NCBI GenBank assembly: GCA_018340805.1
Contig: JACMZG010001908.1
Coordinates: forward strand, 46,881,754-46,945,753
Length of the DNA: 64,000 nt
Direction of reading: 5' to 3'
From: Microvelia longipes
Taxonomy: Eukaryota; Arthropoda; Insecta; Hemiptera; Veliidae
Program-made: the position numbers and the translations under genes
Notes under the pieces: model-generated
The model's database searches: none
Seen by the model: only the letters and a program-made list of their open reading frames with translations
Told to the model about the DNA's origin: nothing
In this document: positions 24,691-35,999 of the stretch, piece by piece
How positions within the stretch are numbered: the first letter of the stretch is position 1
Layout of the letters: every line of letters starts with the position of its first letter

Positions 24691-26124
24691 AATTCATTAG
24701 TATTATATCAATTTTATAACACTTATGTTAAATAACGATTAAAAGCTCAACTTGAGATATGAACTTGTAAAAACTCTATGACAAACTATAATTTTCTATT
24801 CAAGCGGAAACTTTTTCAATTTCCCCGGCTTTTAGCTAATTGCAGGGCTGCCAACTTTGCAATATTTAAATTTACTAAAAACTTTAGTTAATTGTTGTTT
24901 CTTAGTTTGTTTTAACATTTCAACTATAGAGTTAAGAAATTTCAGGTCCAGAGCATAATTTTTCCACCAGAACATATTTTCAATCGAACTAGAAATTTTA
25001 CATAATATTTAATCAATACAAGTATTATATTTTTAAATCTATAACAGTGAAATAAATTATAACGTACACTTATAACATTTATTTTATATTTACGCTTGTG
25101 ATCACCGAATGAATTCAAACTACGGTTTAAAATGACTATTTAACACTTAAGATTAAATTGAAATACGTACTCACGAAACCAAACTCCAGTAAGTCAAATT
25201 AGTTAAAAAACATCAATGTTTAATCTTATCAACTGCAACTAGGGTAAACGTGGTGAACAGAGGTTGAATGATGTTCAATAAAAATTCGAATAATTCTTAT
25301 TTCATTTCAGCGTTTCCATGAGGAGATGGACATTTTTAATGCTTAGGTGGAAAATTCCAGGGCACTTAGACATCTTAGGTGGGTCCATTGTGCCATTAAA
25401 GAGATGGACATGGCAGATTTTTATTTTAAATATTAGCTATACATTTTTTGTAAAAACTTAACGTAAATATAAGTTAAAATGGATTGAACTCAAAACCACC
25501 TTTAAACTCTGATAACTAGAGGTATTCTAACAGAGTTAACCCTCCTATGGATCTAAATTTAAATCAAACCCTCTAAATAAAAACCACTTGAAAACAAAGT
25601 TTCAATTTCTAAGTTCCTTCCTTATTAACTATAAATAAGTTATAGTAACTATAATTATTTCAAAGTTTATTCATTCATTTTGGATTAATCATACATTTTA
25701 TAGAGTAAAATACTTGCTATAAGTCAATACAAAATCAACTTTAATCTGTTAAACGTTAAAACAAATTAAAATTAGAAACTGAAACTAATTTTAACTAATA
25801 AAGTCAGACAGAGGTGAATGCTAATAAACAACTAGTGAGTCATGCTAGTTATCAGAGTAGAAGTGATAGCATTGAACAAACTTATCCTAAGTTCAATATG
25901 ATTAAAATCACGGCTAATTTTAGTAAAACTTATACAGCGAAGCGACTTGAATCTAATATAGATTAATAATCCAATACAAAACGTAAACAAAGAGAAAATC
26001 AATTCCATTAGTTTGTATACTAATGAATAATTTTATTTAATAGAGTTTACTGTAACTTTACGAGGGTTACATTTAAACAACATATTGTTTATTTATGGAT
26101 TAATTAAAGTTAATAAAGTTGAAA

Positions 26125-26240
26125 ATAACTAATTATTATTAAACTTAATAAATATGAAAATAATTATTGAACTTAATAAAGATGAAAATAATTATTACAC
26201 TTAACAAAGTTGAAAATAATTATGATAAATATTAAACACA
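26125..26240. repeat. Degenerate 26-32 bp tandem repeat
   Basis: Four or so units of the type AACTTAATAAAGATGAAAAT followed by AATTATT. Confidence 0.7.
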
Positions 26241-26399
26241 ACAAAGTTTAATATATTTAATACATTCACAGGGCATGAACTTATAATAGAATATCAGTGT
26301 TGTTATAATCCATAATCATTCCATGCAAATCCATGCAAATTAACTCTTTACAGTGTACTTTTATATTATCGTCTTTATAATACAGCTTAATATTAAATT

Positions 26400-26620
26400 T
26401 ATCAATACATTTATGTGTATGAGAGCCTTTTTTATTATAGTATATTATACAGCCTTTATATTACAGCATACTGTATGACTGCCTTTTTATTATAGCACAA
26501 TATACAGCCTTTATATTACAGGCTATTATATTACAGCATAATGTATGACTGTCTTTTTATTATAGCATAATATACAGTCTTTATATTACATGCTATTTTA
26601 TTACATAACTTATGCTGTAA
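26400..26620. repeat. Degenerate tandem repeat, about 90-bp unit
   Basis: Repeated CTTTTTATTATAGCATAATA and CAGCCTTTATATTACAGCAT words recur two to three times in order. Confidence 0.8.
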
Positions 26621-27533
26621 GGCTACTGGAGTAATCGCCTTATTCGTCTAAAGGTGACATCACAGTGGTATTACCTGGGATTTATAATAATATACTGATA
26701 GAGCGATCTATATGCTTCCTATGAAGAATCCCCGTCCTACTTAAATTTTGGCTTCCAAGGCTCTACCGAGGGAATAATGCGAGATAAGCTTTTGGAATAA
26801 AATATTTAAGTTGAATAAAATAAAAATGATTAATGTATGGTGTGCTATAATAGCAAAAATTCATAATAGTTCTATAGGACTCCATCTTTATACATGACCA
26901 ATTAAGGAAGGGAAATAGTGAGACAACAGTTGATTAGAAATTAGTTTAATGGGATAACTCGCTTTAATCACATAGCATTAAGCATCAAGTAGAATAAAGG
27001 AAACACTGAAGAATTCATGAAGCAGTAATTACTGCACATACTGCATAAACAAGATATCAGGTGGTTTACGTAGTCGAAGAAAATTAGTTTGACTGGTCAG
27101 TCCAGTAGAGGAAACGACCAGGGTCGACCGCTACTAAAACAAGTTCTTTCAAAGTCTTCAGTCAGTGGTTCAGTGAAACATTACTCTCCTACAAGATCAC
27201 AATAAAACCATTTACTTTAACATCACTGTTCGGGCAAAAACAGTCAGCGATGTAGTTTATCTTAGTGCAGTTTTTTATTTTATTTGACCACTTCTCGATC
27301 AAAATAGTAAGTCAATATTGTGGGTTAAAACAATATACTAGGTGAACAAAAATGTAGCACATTATTTTTTTAGCATTTTTAAAACAACTTTATTTGTTAC
27401 TTTGTAAACTTCGTTACTATTTTTAATTCCTAAACGATGTAGAACTGTAATAAAAATTTTTTAGTTATCTTGTGTGGATTTTTATAAATTCTCATCAAAT
27501 ATACTAATCTATAGTCTATGTTAAATGCAATTT

Positions 27534-27540
27534 TATAAAA
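27534..27540 (+). promoter_or_regulatory. Possible TATA box of the ankyrin gene
   Basis: TATAAAA lies 87 bases before the ATG of the ankyrin-repeat gene. In DNA this AT-rich such a match has little weight on its own, and no clear initiator motif was identified about 30 bases downstream. Confidence 0.25.
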
Positions 27541-27626
27541 TAAAGTAAAATTTATAGATCAAACAATGTTGTAAAGATCGAACTAGTGTAGAACTGAACA
27601 ACGAATGTTTAAATGAGACTGGAATA

Positions 27627-30581
27627 ATGCATTCAAAAATATTACGTATCATTATTCTTCAAATTGTACTGAATACGTATGGTGATTACGTAGAATCAAC
27701 AAAAATTGGAAAAAATGCAACGAGATTTAAAAGAAATGAAAAAGAAAGACAACCTCCTCTACCGCAAGCGGCTAAAGCTGGTGATCTAAAGCAAATTAAA
27801 TATTTAATCAGAGCTAAATATGAAGACATTAACAGTTTTAAGAATATTAAATCCCGACCTATAGCCGCTTACTATGGTCACCTAAATGTTGTTAAATTTT
27901 TATTACGAAAAGAACTAAGCATTGATAGAAATATTCTTGCACCAGTAAATAACTACGTGTGTTTACTGTGTGCGACGATGAAAGGTCATCTACCTGTATT
28001 CCAATATTTAGCTCAGCAAAATTTCACCTTGACGACTACTCACCAGGATCAAAAATCGTTCATTTCATCGGTTAAGAAAATAGTGAAAAACTTTGATCAA
28101 GAGAAATCCTCGGAGAAGGATAATATAGATGTAATGTACTACTTATTGTATTATAACATAATAAATAATTTAACTGATTTTAAAAACGTAGATAGATTGA
28201 TTAAAGATCCAATGAAGTTTGTAACAGCAAAGAATATTGACATATCTCCCTCAAATATAGAGGGTGGTGTTACTTTAATCCATATTGCAGCTGCTAAAGG
28301 ACAGATTAACATTCTGAAATATTTAATTGAAGATATAAAAGCTAATTTTAATATTAAGGACGAAGAAGGTTTAACACCGCTGATGTACGCAATCATAAAT
28401 AATAAATTAGAGATTGTAAAATATTTATTTGAAAAAATAAATTCTAGCCTGTCTGCCTATGAATTTAATTATAAAAATCCAATAGTTTACAGTGCTGCCA
28501 ACGGTAATTTAGAAATGCTTCAGTTTCTCCTTGATAAAGGAATAAATATTAATAAGGAATATAAAGGCGAATTCAAGTTAGACTTAATTAAAAAATATTT
28601 ATTACTAGATGATTATGAGAATAATTATGATGGGTCCGCCTTATGCAATGCTGTTAAATATAATCGAAAAAATATAATAGATTATTTATTAGATAACAAT
28701 TTGTTTTATAAAGATGAGAGTAATTATAATTTTACATCTCTGCAATGCGCTGTTTCAACGCGTAATAAGGAAATACTCGGTTATATTATCGACAAAGGTT
28801 TAGATATAAATAGTAAAAATAATAGAAATCAAACAACACTGTACTACTCAGTAATACAAGGGTATTATAGTATTACTAAGTATTTATTAGAAAACTACAA
28901 AATAGAAATAAATAGTGAGACAACCAAGCTATTAAACTATGCTATTCTCAATAGTCCATCAACTACAGTTAAAACTTTATTGGATAGTGGCGTGCAAATA
29001 GATAACGACTCCATTTATTTCGCTGCCAAAAGAGGCAACGTCAATATATTTAAATTATTGATCAATACAACATTGAGTTTAAGAAATATGAATAGTTTAT
29101 ACCTTCCCTTACAAACAGCCATTGATAATAATCATTTAGACGTTGTAAAATATTTAATTGAAGAGAATTATAAAGACGGGTTTGAAAATTACTTTGGCAT
29201 GTCTCCTTTGCATTACGCAGCTTCTAAGGGACATTTGAATTTGGTTAAATATTTGGCTAATAATACGGATGTTGATAGTAGAGACGTTGATAACATGACT
29301 TCTTTGCACCATGCTTCGAGGCGAGGTCATTTAGGCGTAGTGAGGTATTTAATAAACAAGAAAAATGCCTCAGTTACTGCGTTAGATGGTAGTAAAATGT
29401 CGCCTTTACACCACGCTGCGTCTAAAGGGCATTTAGATGTCCTTAAATATTTAATAGGTAGAAGTAACTACAGAGATATTTATAAAGGAGATGAGTTAGG
29501 AATGACTCCACTTCACTATGCAGTTAGAGGAGGTTTCTTTGATATTTTTAAATATCTTGTAGAAGATAAAAGAGCAGATATTAATAACCCGGATCATTTG
29601 AACAGAACGTCATTCCACTGGGCTTCAAAAAACGGACATACTGATTTAATTAAATACATGATTGAGCAGAACAAAGCAGGCATGAGAGTACGAGATTATT
29701 TCGACTGGACGCCACTGGACTACGCAGCAAATGAAGGGCAAATAGGCATAGTTAAATACTTAGTCGAAGAAAAACACTTTGATATACCTAACGATCAAAG
29801 AATAGTATCAATCCTTTCAGCTATTAAATACTCCGATATTGATTTTCTTAATTATTTAATAGAAAGTCGAAACATAGATGTTAATAGAAAAGAAAACAAA
29901 TATAATAGAACGCTGTTACATTATGCAGCAATGAATGAAAATCTAAATGTAGTTAAATATCTGGTGGAGAAGAAAAATGCAATGATTAATGTTAAAGATG
30001 ACATTGGACGAACACCACTGCATTACTCATCGATCCATGGACTGACTGACGTACTACAATATTTAATACGAAATAGTCAAATTAACATTGAAGATAAAGA
30101 TAAAATATTCATGACAATTCTTCATTATTCAGTACAATACGGTCATTTAGACATAGCTAAATATTTAATAGAAGAAAAACATGCTGATATCAATTCTAAA
30201 AGAATTTTGGGAGTGACACCCTTACAGACAGCAGTCAAGTATGGGAATAAAGACACATTTAAATATCTTATAGAGAAAAATGCTGATATCAGCTTTAGAA
30301 ATAAATTAAACAACACAGTGCTTCATGTTTCGGCGCAGTATGGTGATCTTGGAGTTATTAAATTTTTGGATACTGATGGTGTCGATTTGAATGGAAAGGG
30401 TCAGAATGAGATGACGCCTTTACACATAGCAGCTAAATATGGCAACTTAAATGTTGTAGAATTTTTAATAAAAGATAAAAATGCTTATATAAACGTGACA
30501 GATAAGGATGGTTTGACTCCACTTCAGCTTGCTGTTAAATTTAAGCAAATACAAGTTGTAAAATATTTAGAAAACAATTAA
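27627..30581 (+). CDS. Secreted ankyrin-repeat protein, intronless, nested in host intron
   Basis: This is a single open frame of 984 codons on the strand opposite the stomatin-like host gene. Residues 1-19 look like a signal peptide (basic start, hydrophobic LRIIILQIVL core). A possible N-glycosylation site (N30-A-T) and a dibasic R33-F-K-R36 site of furin type follow. From about residue 43 to the end there are some 26 ankyrin repeats with recurring TPLHYAA..GHL.VVKYL motifs. They are clean from about 490 onward and more degenerate in the first third, with an unclear stretch near 140-210. No C-terminal domain follows; the chain stops inside the last repeat. In-frame stops lie just before the ATG, which supports this start. 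Base composition is AT-rich like its surroundings. Ankyrin arrays bind protein partners. A signal peptide, a basic cleavage motif and a long array together recall the layout of latrotoxin-type proteins, but the latrotoxin-specific regions are not visible, so no toxic function is claimed. It could also be an expanded lineage-specific secreted or effector-like family member. Confidence 0.9.
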   Translation: MHSKILRIIILQIVLNTYGDYVESTKIGKNATRFKRNEKERQPPLPQAAKAGDLKQIKYLIRAKYEDINSFKNIKSRPIAAYYGHLNVVKFLLRKELSIDRNILAPVNNYVCLLCATMKGHLPVFQYLAQQNFTLTTTHQDQKSFISSVKKIVKNFDQEKSSEKDNIDVMYYLLYYNIINNLTDFKNVDRLIKDPMKFVTAKNIDISPSNIEGGVTLIHIAAAKGQINILKYLIEDIKANFNIKDEEGLTPLMYAIINNKLEIVKYLFEKINSSLSAYEFNYKNPIVYSAANGNLEMLQFLLDKGININKEYKGEFKLDLIKKYLLLDDYENNYDGSALCNAVKYNRKNIIDYLLDNNLFYKDESNYNFTSLQCAVSTRNKEILGYIIDKGLDINSKNNRNQTTLYYSVIQGYYSITKYLLENYKIEINSETTKLLNYAILNSPSTTVKTLLDSGVQIDNDSIYFAAKRGNVNIFKLLINTTLSLRNMNSLYLPLQTAIDNNHLDVVKYLIEENYKDGFENYFGMSPLHYAASKGHLNLVKYLANNTDVDSRDVDNMTSLHHASRRGHLGVVRYLINKKNASVTALDGSKMSPLHHAASKGHLDVLKYLIGRSNYRDIYKGDELGMTPLHYAVRGGFFDIFKYLVEDKRADINNPDHLNRTSFHWASKNGHTDLIKYMIEQNKAGMRVRDYFDWTPLDYAANEGQIGIVKYLVEEKHFDIPNDQRIVSILSAIKYSDIDFLNYLIESRNIDVNRKENKYNRTLLHYAAMNENLNVVKYLVEKKNAMINVKDDIGRTPLHYSSIHGLTDVLQYLIRNSQINIEDKDKIFMTILHYSVQYGHLDIAKYLIEEKHADINSKRILGVTPLQTAVKYGNKDTFKYLIEKNADISFRNKLNNTVLHVSAQYGDLGVIKFLDTDGVDLNGKGQNEMTPLHIAAKYGNLNVVEFLIKDKNAYINVTDKDGLTPLQLAVKFKQIQVVKYLENN

Positions 30582-30584
30582 TAA

Positions 30585-30705
30585 TTATTATTTTTCGGAC
30601 ACTAGATGGGACAGAATAAAACTTACATATAGGCGAAATATCGTTTTGATGAAGTAGTTTGGTTGAAGTTTAATTCCGTCTCATCTAGTGTTCGAAAAAT
30701 AATAA
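30585..30705 (+). other. Long hairpin directly after the ankyrin stop codon
   Basis: Two 40-nt arms (30585-30624 and 30666-30705) are inverted complements with only four mismatches, around a 41-nt loop. The left arm starts three bases after the TAA stop. It contains an AATAAA at 30615-30620 that could be the poly(A) signal. It is either a structured 3' UTR element or a small inverted-repeat transposon sitting in the 3' UTR. Confidence 0.75.
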
Positions 30706-30880
30706 GCATAAAACAATGGAGACTAATACTAAAAATAATAAAAATAATAATTATTTATAATAAATAATCTATTGATAAGTTTAAACAATATATTAAGAAA
30801 TAAAATAAAATAGAAATTAAAAACAAATTAAAATCAAATAAGTAGGAATGGGTTGTGTAGTTTGAAGTAATGATATAAAA

Positions 30881-30946
30881 CAGGGTCTCTCCACTAATGA
30901 TATATATATTAGTGGCATCAATATGTATCATTAGAGGAGTGACACT
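30881..30946. other. Second hairpin downstream of the ankyrin gene
   Basis: Arms of 22 nt (30881-30902 and 30925-30946, cag.gtc.ct.c.ctaatgata type) pair with three mismatches. The loop is AT-rich and itself contains a smaller ACTAAT...ATTAGT palindrome. It is probably a remnant of a small inverted-repeat element. Confidence 0.55.
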
Positions 30947-31907
30947 GTTTCATTTCATTTCATTCAATTAACGACCACATTATTACTAAAACTTAATATA
31001 CATTGATGCTTATAAAAAAATTTTTAAAAAAATCGTACAAAACTTAAGCAAACAAGTAAATTTAAAGAAGTAAGCTGATGAAGCAATGAAATTGTATAAC
31101 CAATTTATGCAACATAAATCATTTCAAGTATCCTTAGACTTTAAAAAAATTATAAAATATTTAATTACCTGATATCATAGTTGCACGTTTATTTATTATT
31201 TTTATAAAATATTTCCTTTTCTATTATTCTAAGACTTTTAATTTTGAAAACTGGGAGTTAATAGCTTAATAATTTTCTAATGAGTTCTTGCATCGTTAAA
31301 AATATGCTTTAATAGTGTTATTTATATGTTAAATTAATTTTCATATGGCGTTAAAAATTTTAGGAACTAGACCATTTCAACGGATTTAATTATTTAGTAG
31401 AAACACAAAGAAAGCTTTTTCATATTAATTATTATTTATTAAATTTATTATTAATAATAATTATTATTAATTATTAAAAGGCTTACCTATGACAATTCCA
31501 GGTATGGATAAAATTTATTTTATAATCCCTTTGCAATAGAATGTTATGCTTAAACTTTCTTCACACTTCAGTAAAAATAAATATAGCCGTTGTAATATGA
31601 TGAAAAAATGGATTAGGATGATTCGACTATAAGCTTAGGTCGCAAGTTATAATAGATAAAATGACACTCTTATCAATAAAATTTAATTGAGTATAAATAA
31701 TTGGTTCCAAAACCAAGAGTGCTTGCGGTTGTCAAAAAACAATTATGTAGAAATTTAATTGCTTGAAATGCGGCCAAAATATTTAACTGTCTCTACTTTT
31801 AAAATCTACTGTTATAATCTCTATGTTATTCTACAGAGTGGACAATTTGGTAAAAAGGGTTCCTAGAAAATATAATGATTTCAAAAAATATAGAAATGCA
31901 TGCACGC

Positions 31908-31948
31908 TATCTGTTTGAATAGCCGGAATATATCTATTCAAACAGATA
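31908..31948. other. Perfect 15-bp stem-loop
   Basis: TATCTGTTTGAATAG at 31908-31922 is exactly complementary to CTATTCAAACAGATA at 31934-31948, with an 11-nt loop. No longer arm is evident. Its origin is unknown; it may be the core of a decayed MITE. Confidence 0.6.
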
Positions 31949-32611
31949 CTTATTCATAATAAAACCATAACCAATTCTATGTACTATCTAACCTGATAAC
32001 AATAAACTAATAATAAACAACCATAATAATAACAGAACACAAGAGTGTCCAGGGCACATATCCGGTATTACAAAATTCACCCCATAGCCCACCTAGCATT
32101 GTGGTGTAGACTAAAACTAATGATTAAATCATGGATTATTAATAATATTTATCATTTCCAGATAATGGTACCTGGTACCGTATTTCCAGACATAAATCTC
32201 ATCCAAAATTTAAAAGTAAATAATAAATCATTTCGTTGCTGTAGAATTCATATTTTCATTACTTGGCAGTTAGCAGAGTCGTAAAGAAGGGATTTCCTTT
32301 TTAAAGAAAATGGCAACAAGCCAAAGAAAACTTACTGCTATTGGATTTAGATTTAAGTTTTGAAAACCTTGCTTTATAGATACTTCTAACGGGAATAAAC
32401 TAACTTCTTAAGGAAATACAAAGTTGCAGATATTGCATTTATGTGAAAACCACAGCAAAATGGCATATGGTGGCAACATATTGCACTAGAATCTAAATCA
32501 TAAGTTATGAATTGATCAGTTCGGCTTCTATCTACAGTTTAATGAGCACAAGCTTTAGAAAATAGAGCTAATTTTATCATAAACGTTTCTTTATTTTAAA
32601 ATAATGCCAGC

Positions 32612-32765
32612 TAGTGATGTGCCGAATCAACTTTTTTTTAAATCGACTTAAAAAAATCGACTTAAAATCGATTAGGTCAAAAGTCGACTCGAGATGATTC
32701 AAGTCGACTTTTCAATTCGATTCAAGTTGACTCGAGTCGATTCAAGTTGACTCGGGTTTTGTTAT
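32612..32765. repeat. TCGA-rich subterminal repeat, possible hAT end
   Basis: TAGTGATGTGCCGAATC resembles hAT ends and is followed by many copies of (A)AGTCGACTCGA/TTCAAGTTGACTCG-type words. The matching right end was not found. Confidence 0.4.
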
Positions 32766-33149
32766 ACAATGGTTACAGGATATTTTTATCTAGTTTAATT
32801 TTTTATAGAGTTTCTGGGCATTAAGTGATATAGTAGGAGAGTGTGAGCTTTAGCTTCCGGCTTCCATTTCTACGAAGACTACAGATATTCTAAAGGATTA
32901 CAGTTTTACTAAGAAATTATCAAACTAAAAGACTGCCGCAAAAGATAATTCTGCAAAATAAAATATCAAAGCTGGGCGGCGCCGGTATCACAGTGTCTGT
33001 ACACTAACCGAAGGTCTAAATACTTCTTGGAATTTGCAATTGACAAAATTAAATCAAAATAATTTTATAATAATTTTTTTACAATAGAAATATAATTATT
33101 CTTCATTTTAAATAAAAATATTTATTGATAAACATAACGTTAAATTAAA

Positions 33150-33275
33150 TACGGGCCTTCGGCCCGTAGCTGCAACGCGGTCTCGGCGCTTCACGCCTCG
33201 TCCGCTCCGCGGCAACGGCCCACCGGGCCGCTTCGCGGCCCGGGGTCCTCCTAGTGGCCGCTTCGCGGCCACATT
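33150..33275. other. Cluster of GC-rich hairpins, Helitron-like 3' ends
   Basis: ACGGGCCTTCGGCCCGT, CCGGGCCGCTTCGCGGCCCGG and GTGGCCGCTTCGCGGCCAC lie within 125 bp of otherwise AT-rich sequence. On the minus strand the last hairpin is followed directly by CTAG, the classic 3' end of a Helitron. No replicase/helicase frame is present, so any element would be non-autonomous. Confidence 0.5.
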
Positions 33276-33367
33276 GTTGTTGTTTTGTATTTTGTGTGGT
33301 TTCATTATCGTTTCTTGTTACATGGCATTTTGCCACGTATTTAGCGAATTTTCACAGCCTCGTTTCA

Positions 33368-33942
33368 CAGGCCCGCTTCGCGGGCCTGAGAGGCTTTCTC
33401 ACAAATTTGATTTTATTAATCCTCTATTATTAATAGTAAGCAATGAAATTACAGTTAACAAGCAATATAAAAAAATAATAAGTATATTTAAATACATAAC
33501 TAATACGTTTTTTATAGAGGTATATAGAATACAAGAAAGAAATCCACACGTTGCAACTGTTGGAGTAACCTTGTATAAAGGGTATGAAAAGATTATAGTT
33601 TCATCTTTCATCAGTTTTAGTTATCGTCCACCATACAAAAGGGCATTAACTCTTACATACATTTATGATTGTTTATGCAATTTAAGGAAAAATGTCAATT
33701 TTTTTTTTTGTAAACATATTGTTTATTTGAGGTATAATCTTTAGGTTGAAAAAAATATATTCATGATTTTTTAAAATAAAAATACCGTTTTTGTCACTTA
33801 CGATTGTCCGATTGAGCTGAAACCGGTTTCAATCGTTTTAGAATGACTTCGACTATGTAAAGACTACCTCGAGGTTCTTCCTCTTTACAGGCCTGCTTAG
33901 CTCGGCGTGGATCAGTGGAAGCCATTTTTGTCCATTTTAGGA
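33368..33942 (+). repeat. Repeat family X, 5' part, interrupted by a hAT element
   Basis: It begins with the palindrome CAGGCCCGCTTCGCGGGCCT and continues TGAGAGGCTTTCTCAC. It matches 52971-53520 and stops where the hAT element at 33943 is inserted. Confidence 0.85.
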
Positions 33943-34640
33943 CAGGCCTGGGCAAATAAGGCCCGCGGGCCACATGCGGCCCGCGGAGCATTTTTATGTG
34001 GCCTGCAGGCAAAATTAAAATTTTTGGAAAAAAGATAATATAAATTAAAAATAAAAAAAATACTAGGTATATAAGCAAATAAATGGTTTAATTCAAAATT
34101 ATTATGAAAAGTTAGATATCAAGATAAGGAAATAATGGATTGTTACTTTAACTTTAAAGTTTGGAGAAACAAAAACTAGTAAGATGAGAAACAATTACAT
34201 AAAGAGCGGCCGCTTTTCATATGAGAATTGTCTCATTGTCGGATTTGGCGAATTCTAATTATTTTAGCGAATTTTTATTTCCACAATAATAAGATAAAAA
34301 AAAGTATTTTGCCTTTTGTGAATTGCCAAAAAGGAGTTGATAAAATACCAACCCTTTGATCTTTTATGTCATAGGAATACTTTATAAAATTATTTTTACA
34401 CCTTATTTTAGACCACAAAATTTGTCTTCAGTTATATTTTAAGATCTGATGAAGATGCTCCGTTTAGTGCTAAAGTTCCCCCAATTCTTATTCATTGAGA
34501 ATAAATTTCACTTTTGTAAAACACCAGCGTAACTGCAATTTTTTGCGGGTTTAGCATACTTTAAAATTTTAGGAATGTGGCCCGCGACTGGCTGTTAAAA
34601 GACTAAGGGGCCCTTTGCTAGAAAAGTTTGCCCAGGCCTG
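33943..34640. mobile_element. Non-autonomous hAT element with CAGGCCTGGGCAAA ends
   Basis: The left end CAGGCCTGGGCAAA is complemented by TTTGCCCAGGCCTG at the right. Flanking 8-mers ttttagga and gtctagga agree at six of eight positions, as expected for an old 8-bp target duplication. Subterminal GGCCCGCGGGCC and TGCGGCCCGCGG blocks are typical of hAT elements with this kind of end. There is no transposase frame. It interrupts a copy of the repeat family that starts at 33368. Confidence 0.85.
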
Positions 34641-34840
34641 GTCTAGGATTTCCCGTTGGGAAAAGACGGTGACAAAGCCAAGCCCATGGCACTGGTACCA
34701 TGGAGTGTGGGGACTAACCGACTTCTCGACTGCCCATCCGGTACCGTAGCAGCGATTGTCAGGCCTTACCCCATTAAAACTCTAGAGGTAAAACACCTCC
34801 GCCAGGCTCAGCCCCAACTAGGATGGTATTAATACCTATT
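34641..34840. other. GC-rich segment right of the hAT insertion
   Basis: CGGTGACAAAGCCAAGCCCA, GGTACCATGGAGTGTGGGGA and CCTCCGCCAGGCTCAGCCCC form an unusually GC-rich block for this window. It does not clearly continue family X, and no reading frame or family was recognised. It may be the right part of the element split by the hAT insertion. Confidence 0.4.
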
Positions 34841-35639
34841 ATATCTTCCAACATTTTACATTACTTAGTGTAATTATAAATATTTCAAACGTTTATTTTT
34901 AGTAATTTAAAACAAAATATATTAGCAAAATAGAATTTTTTCCATATAAGATTTTTTTAAAAAGTCAGATAAAACCCTGTTTTTATCCATTGACTTTTTA
35001 TTTTTTTCTTGTACTAAAAACAAAAGCTTATTGTCTCTTTACAAAGAGAAAGGATAAGCTGTAAATAGAACTAACTTTGTTTCTAATACAATGAGAAGTA
35101 TCCGTTTAAATTCTCTATCTCCATTAACAACAAGTTTATAAACAATTAATTTATGCTCTCTTTAATGAAAAGAGTTAAATAACCATTTAACTTTAAACAA
35201 TTGTAAATCTGTCGGAAAAGTTTAAAAAAGATACAACTTTTTTAAGCTTAGAACAATTAAAATAATTCATTAAAGAGTGATATTTTTTTTTAATAAAATA
35301 ATATTAAATTTCTCAACTTCATTTAGCTAAGTGCAGTCTACAATAATAAAAACACAAGCAACGACTTGCTTTTCAAAATAGTTCTCTAACAATACAAAAC
35401 AAAGTACTTTGTAGCTAATATTTATAGTGCTGAACCAGAAATTTCTAGAGTTGTTTAGAAGCTTAGATCAGGTCAAATTTAAAATGAATTGCTCCAAAAA
35501 TGAGGTAATAAAAATAAAATTAAATGCCCCTTTTAGGGTCTTTTGGCCCATTAGGGTACCTGATGGGCACCCTGCGGGATCAACCTCAGGTGGGTTGTAT
35601 CTACTTCCTCTAAGTATCAATGAAAGTTGGCGAAATCTT

Positions 35640-35850
35640 TTTAAAACAAATACTATTCATATAATCTTAGAGCATAGCCGAAGCTGTGAACCTCGGTCTT
35701 CCAGTGCCGAAATCGAGTGCTCATACGATCACGGCTACAGAGGCAGACACAAGAAGGTAATCCACCAAAAAATCTTTCGAGCCATAATATCTGAATTCAA
35801 AAAAATCGGGTACGGGGTACCTCGGAACTTTTCCTAATTACATCGGATTC
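35640..35850 (-). repeat. 3' fragment of the 5S-like composite element
   Basis: The plus strand reads ATCGGGTACGGGGTACCTCG followed by gaacttttcctaattacatc, the complement of the family tail (GGAAAAGTTCCGAGGTACCC). The region to its left is more diverged. Confidence 0.5.
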
Positions 35851-35999
35851 CCTGTAATATAATTAGTTTTTTTCTTCAAAATATGATGTGTGGTTAACCA
35901 AAAAATACGTTGAAAGTTATAACTAAATGTTTTTTAGAAGAATAAATATTGTGGTAAACCGCTGCTTTTTAGAATTTCAAAAAAGGGTTGTTTATTTAG

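Larger units (their letters stand above)
24691..27533. other. Intron DNA upstream of the ankyrin gene
   Basis: No exon or protein motif recognised. It holds the two weak tandem repeats at 26125 and 26400 and otherwise unique AT-rich sequence. Regulatory DNA of the ankyrin gene may be here but cannot be seen. Confidence 0.45.

Noticed and set aside
27627..30581. Calling the ankyrin gene a latrotoxin or a recent bacterial transfer
   Set aside because: There is a signal peptide and an R-x-K-R site, but no latrotoxin-specific N- or C-terminal region is seen, and base composition matches the host. A database search is needed to decide.
33108..33336. Arg/Pro-rich minus-strand frames
   Set aside because: They are produced by GC-rich hairpins and have no coding features.
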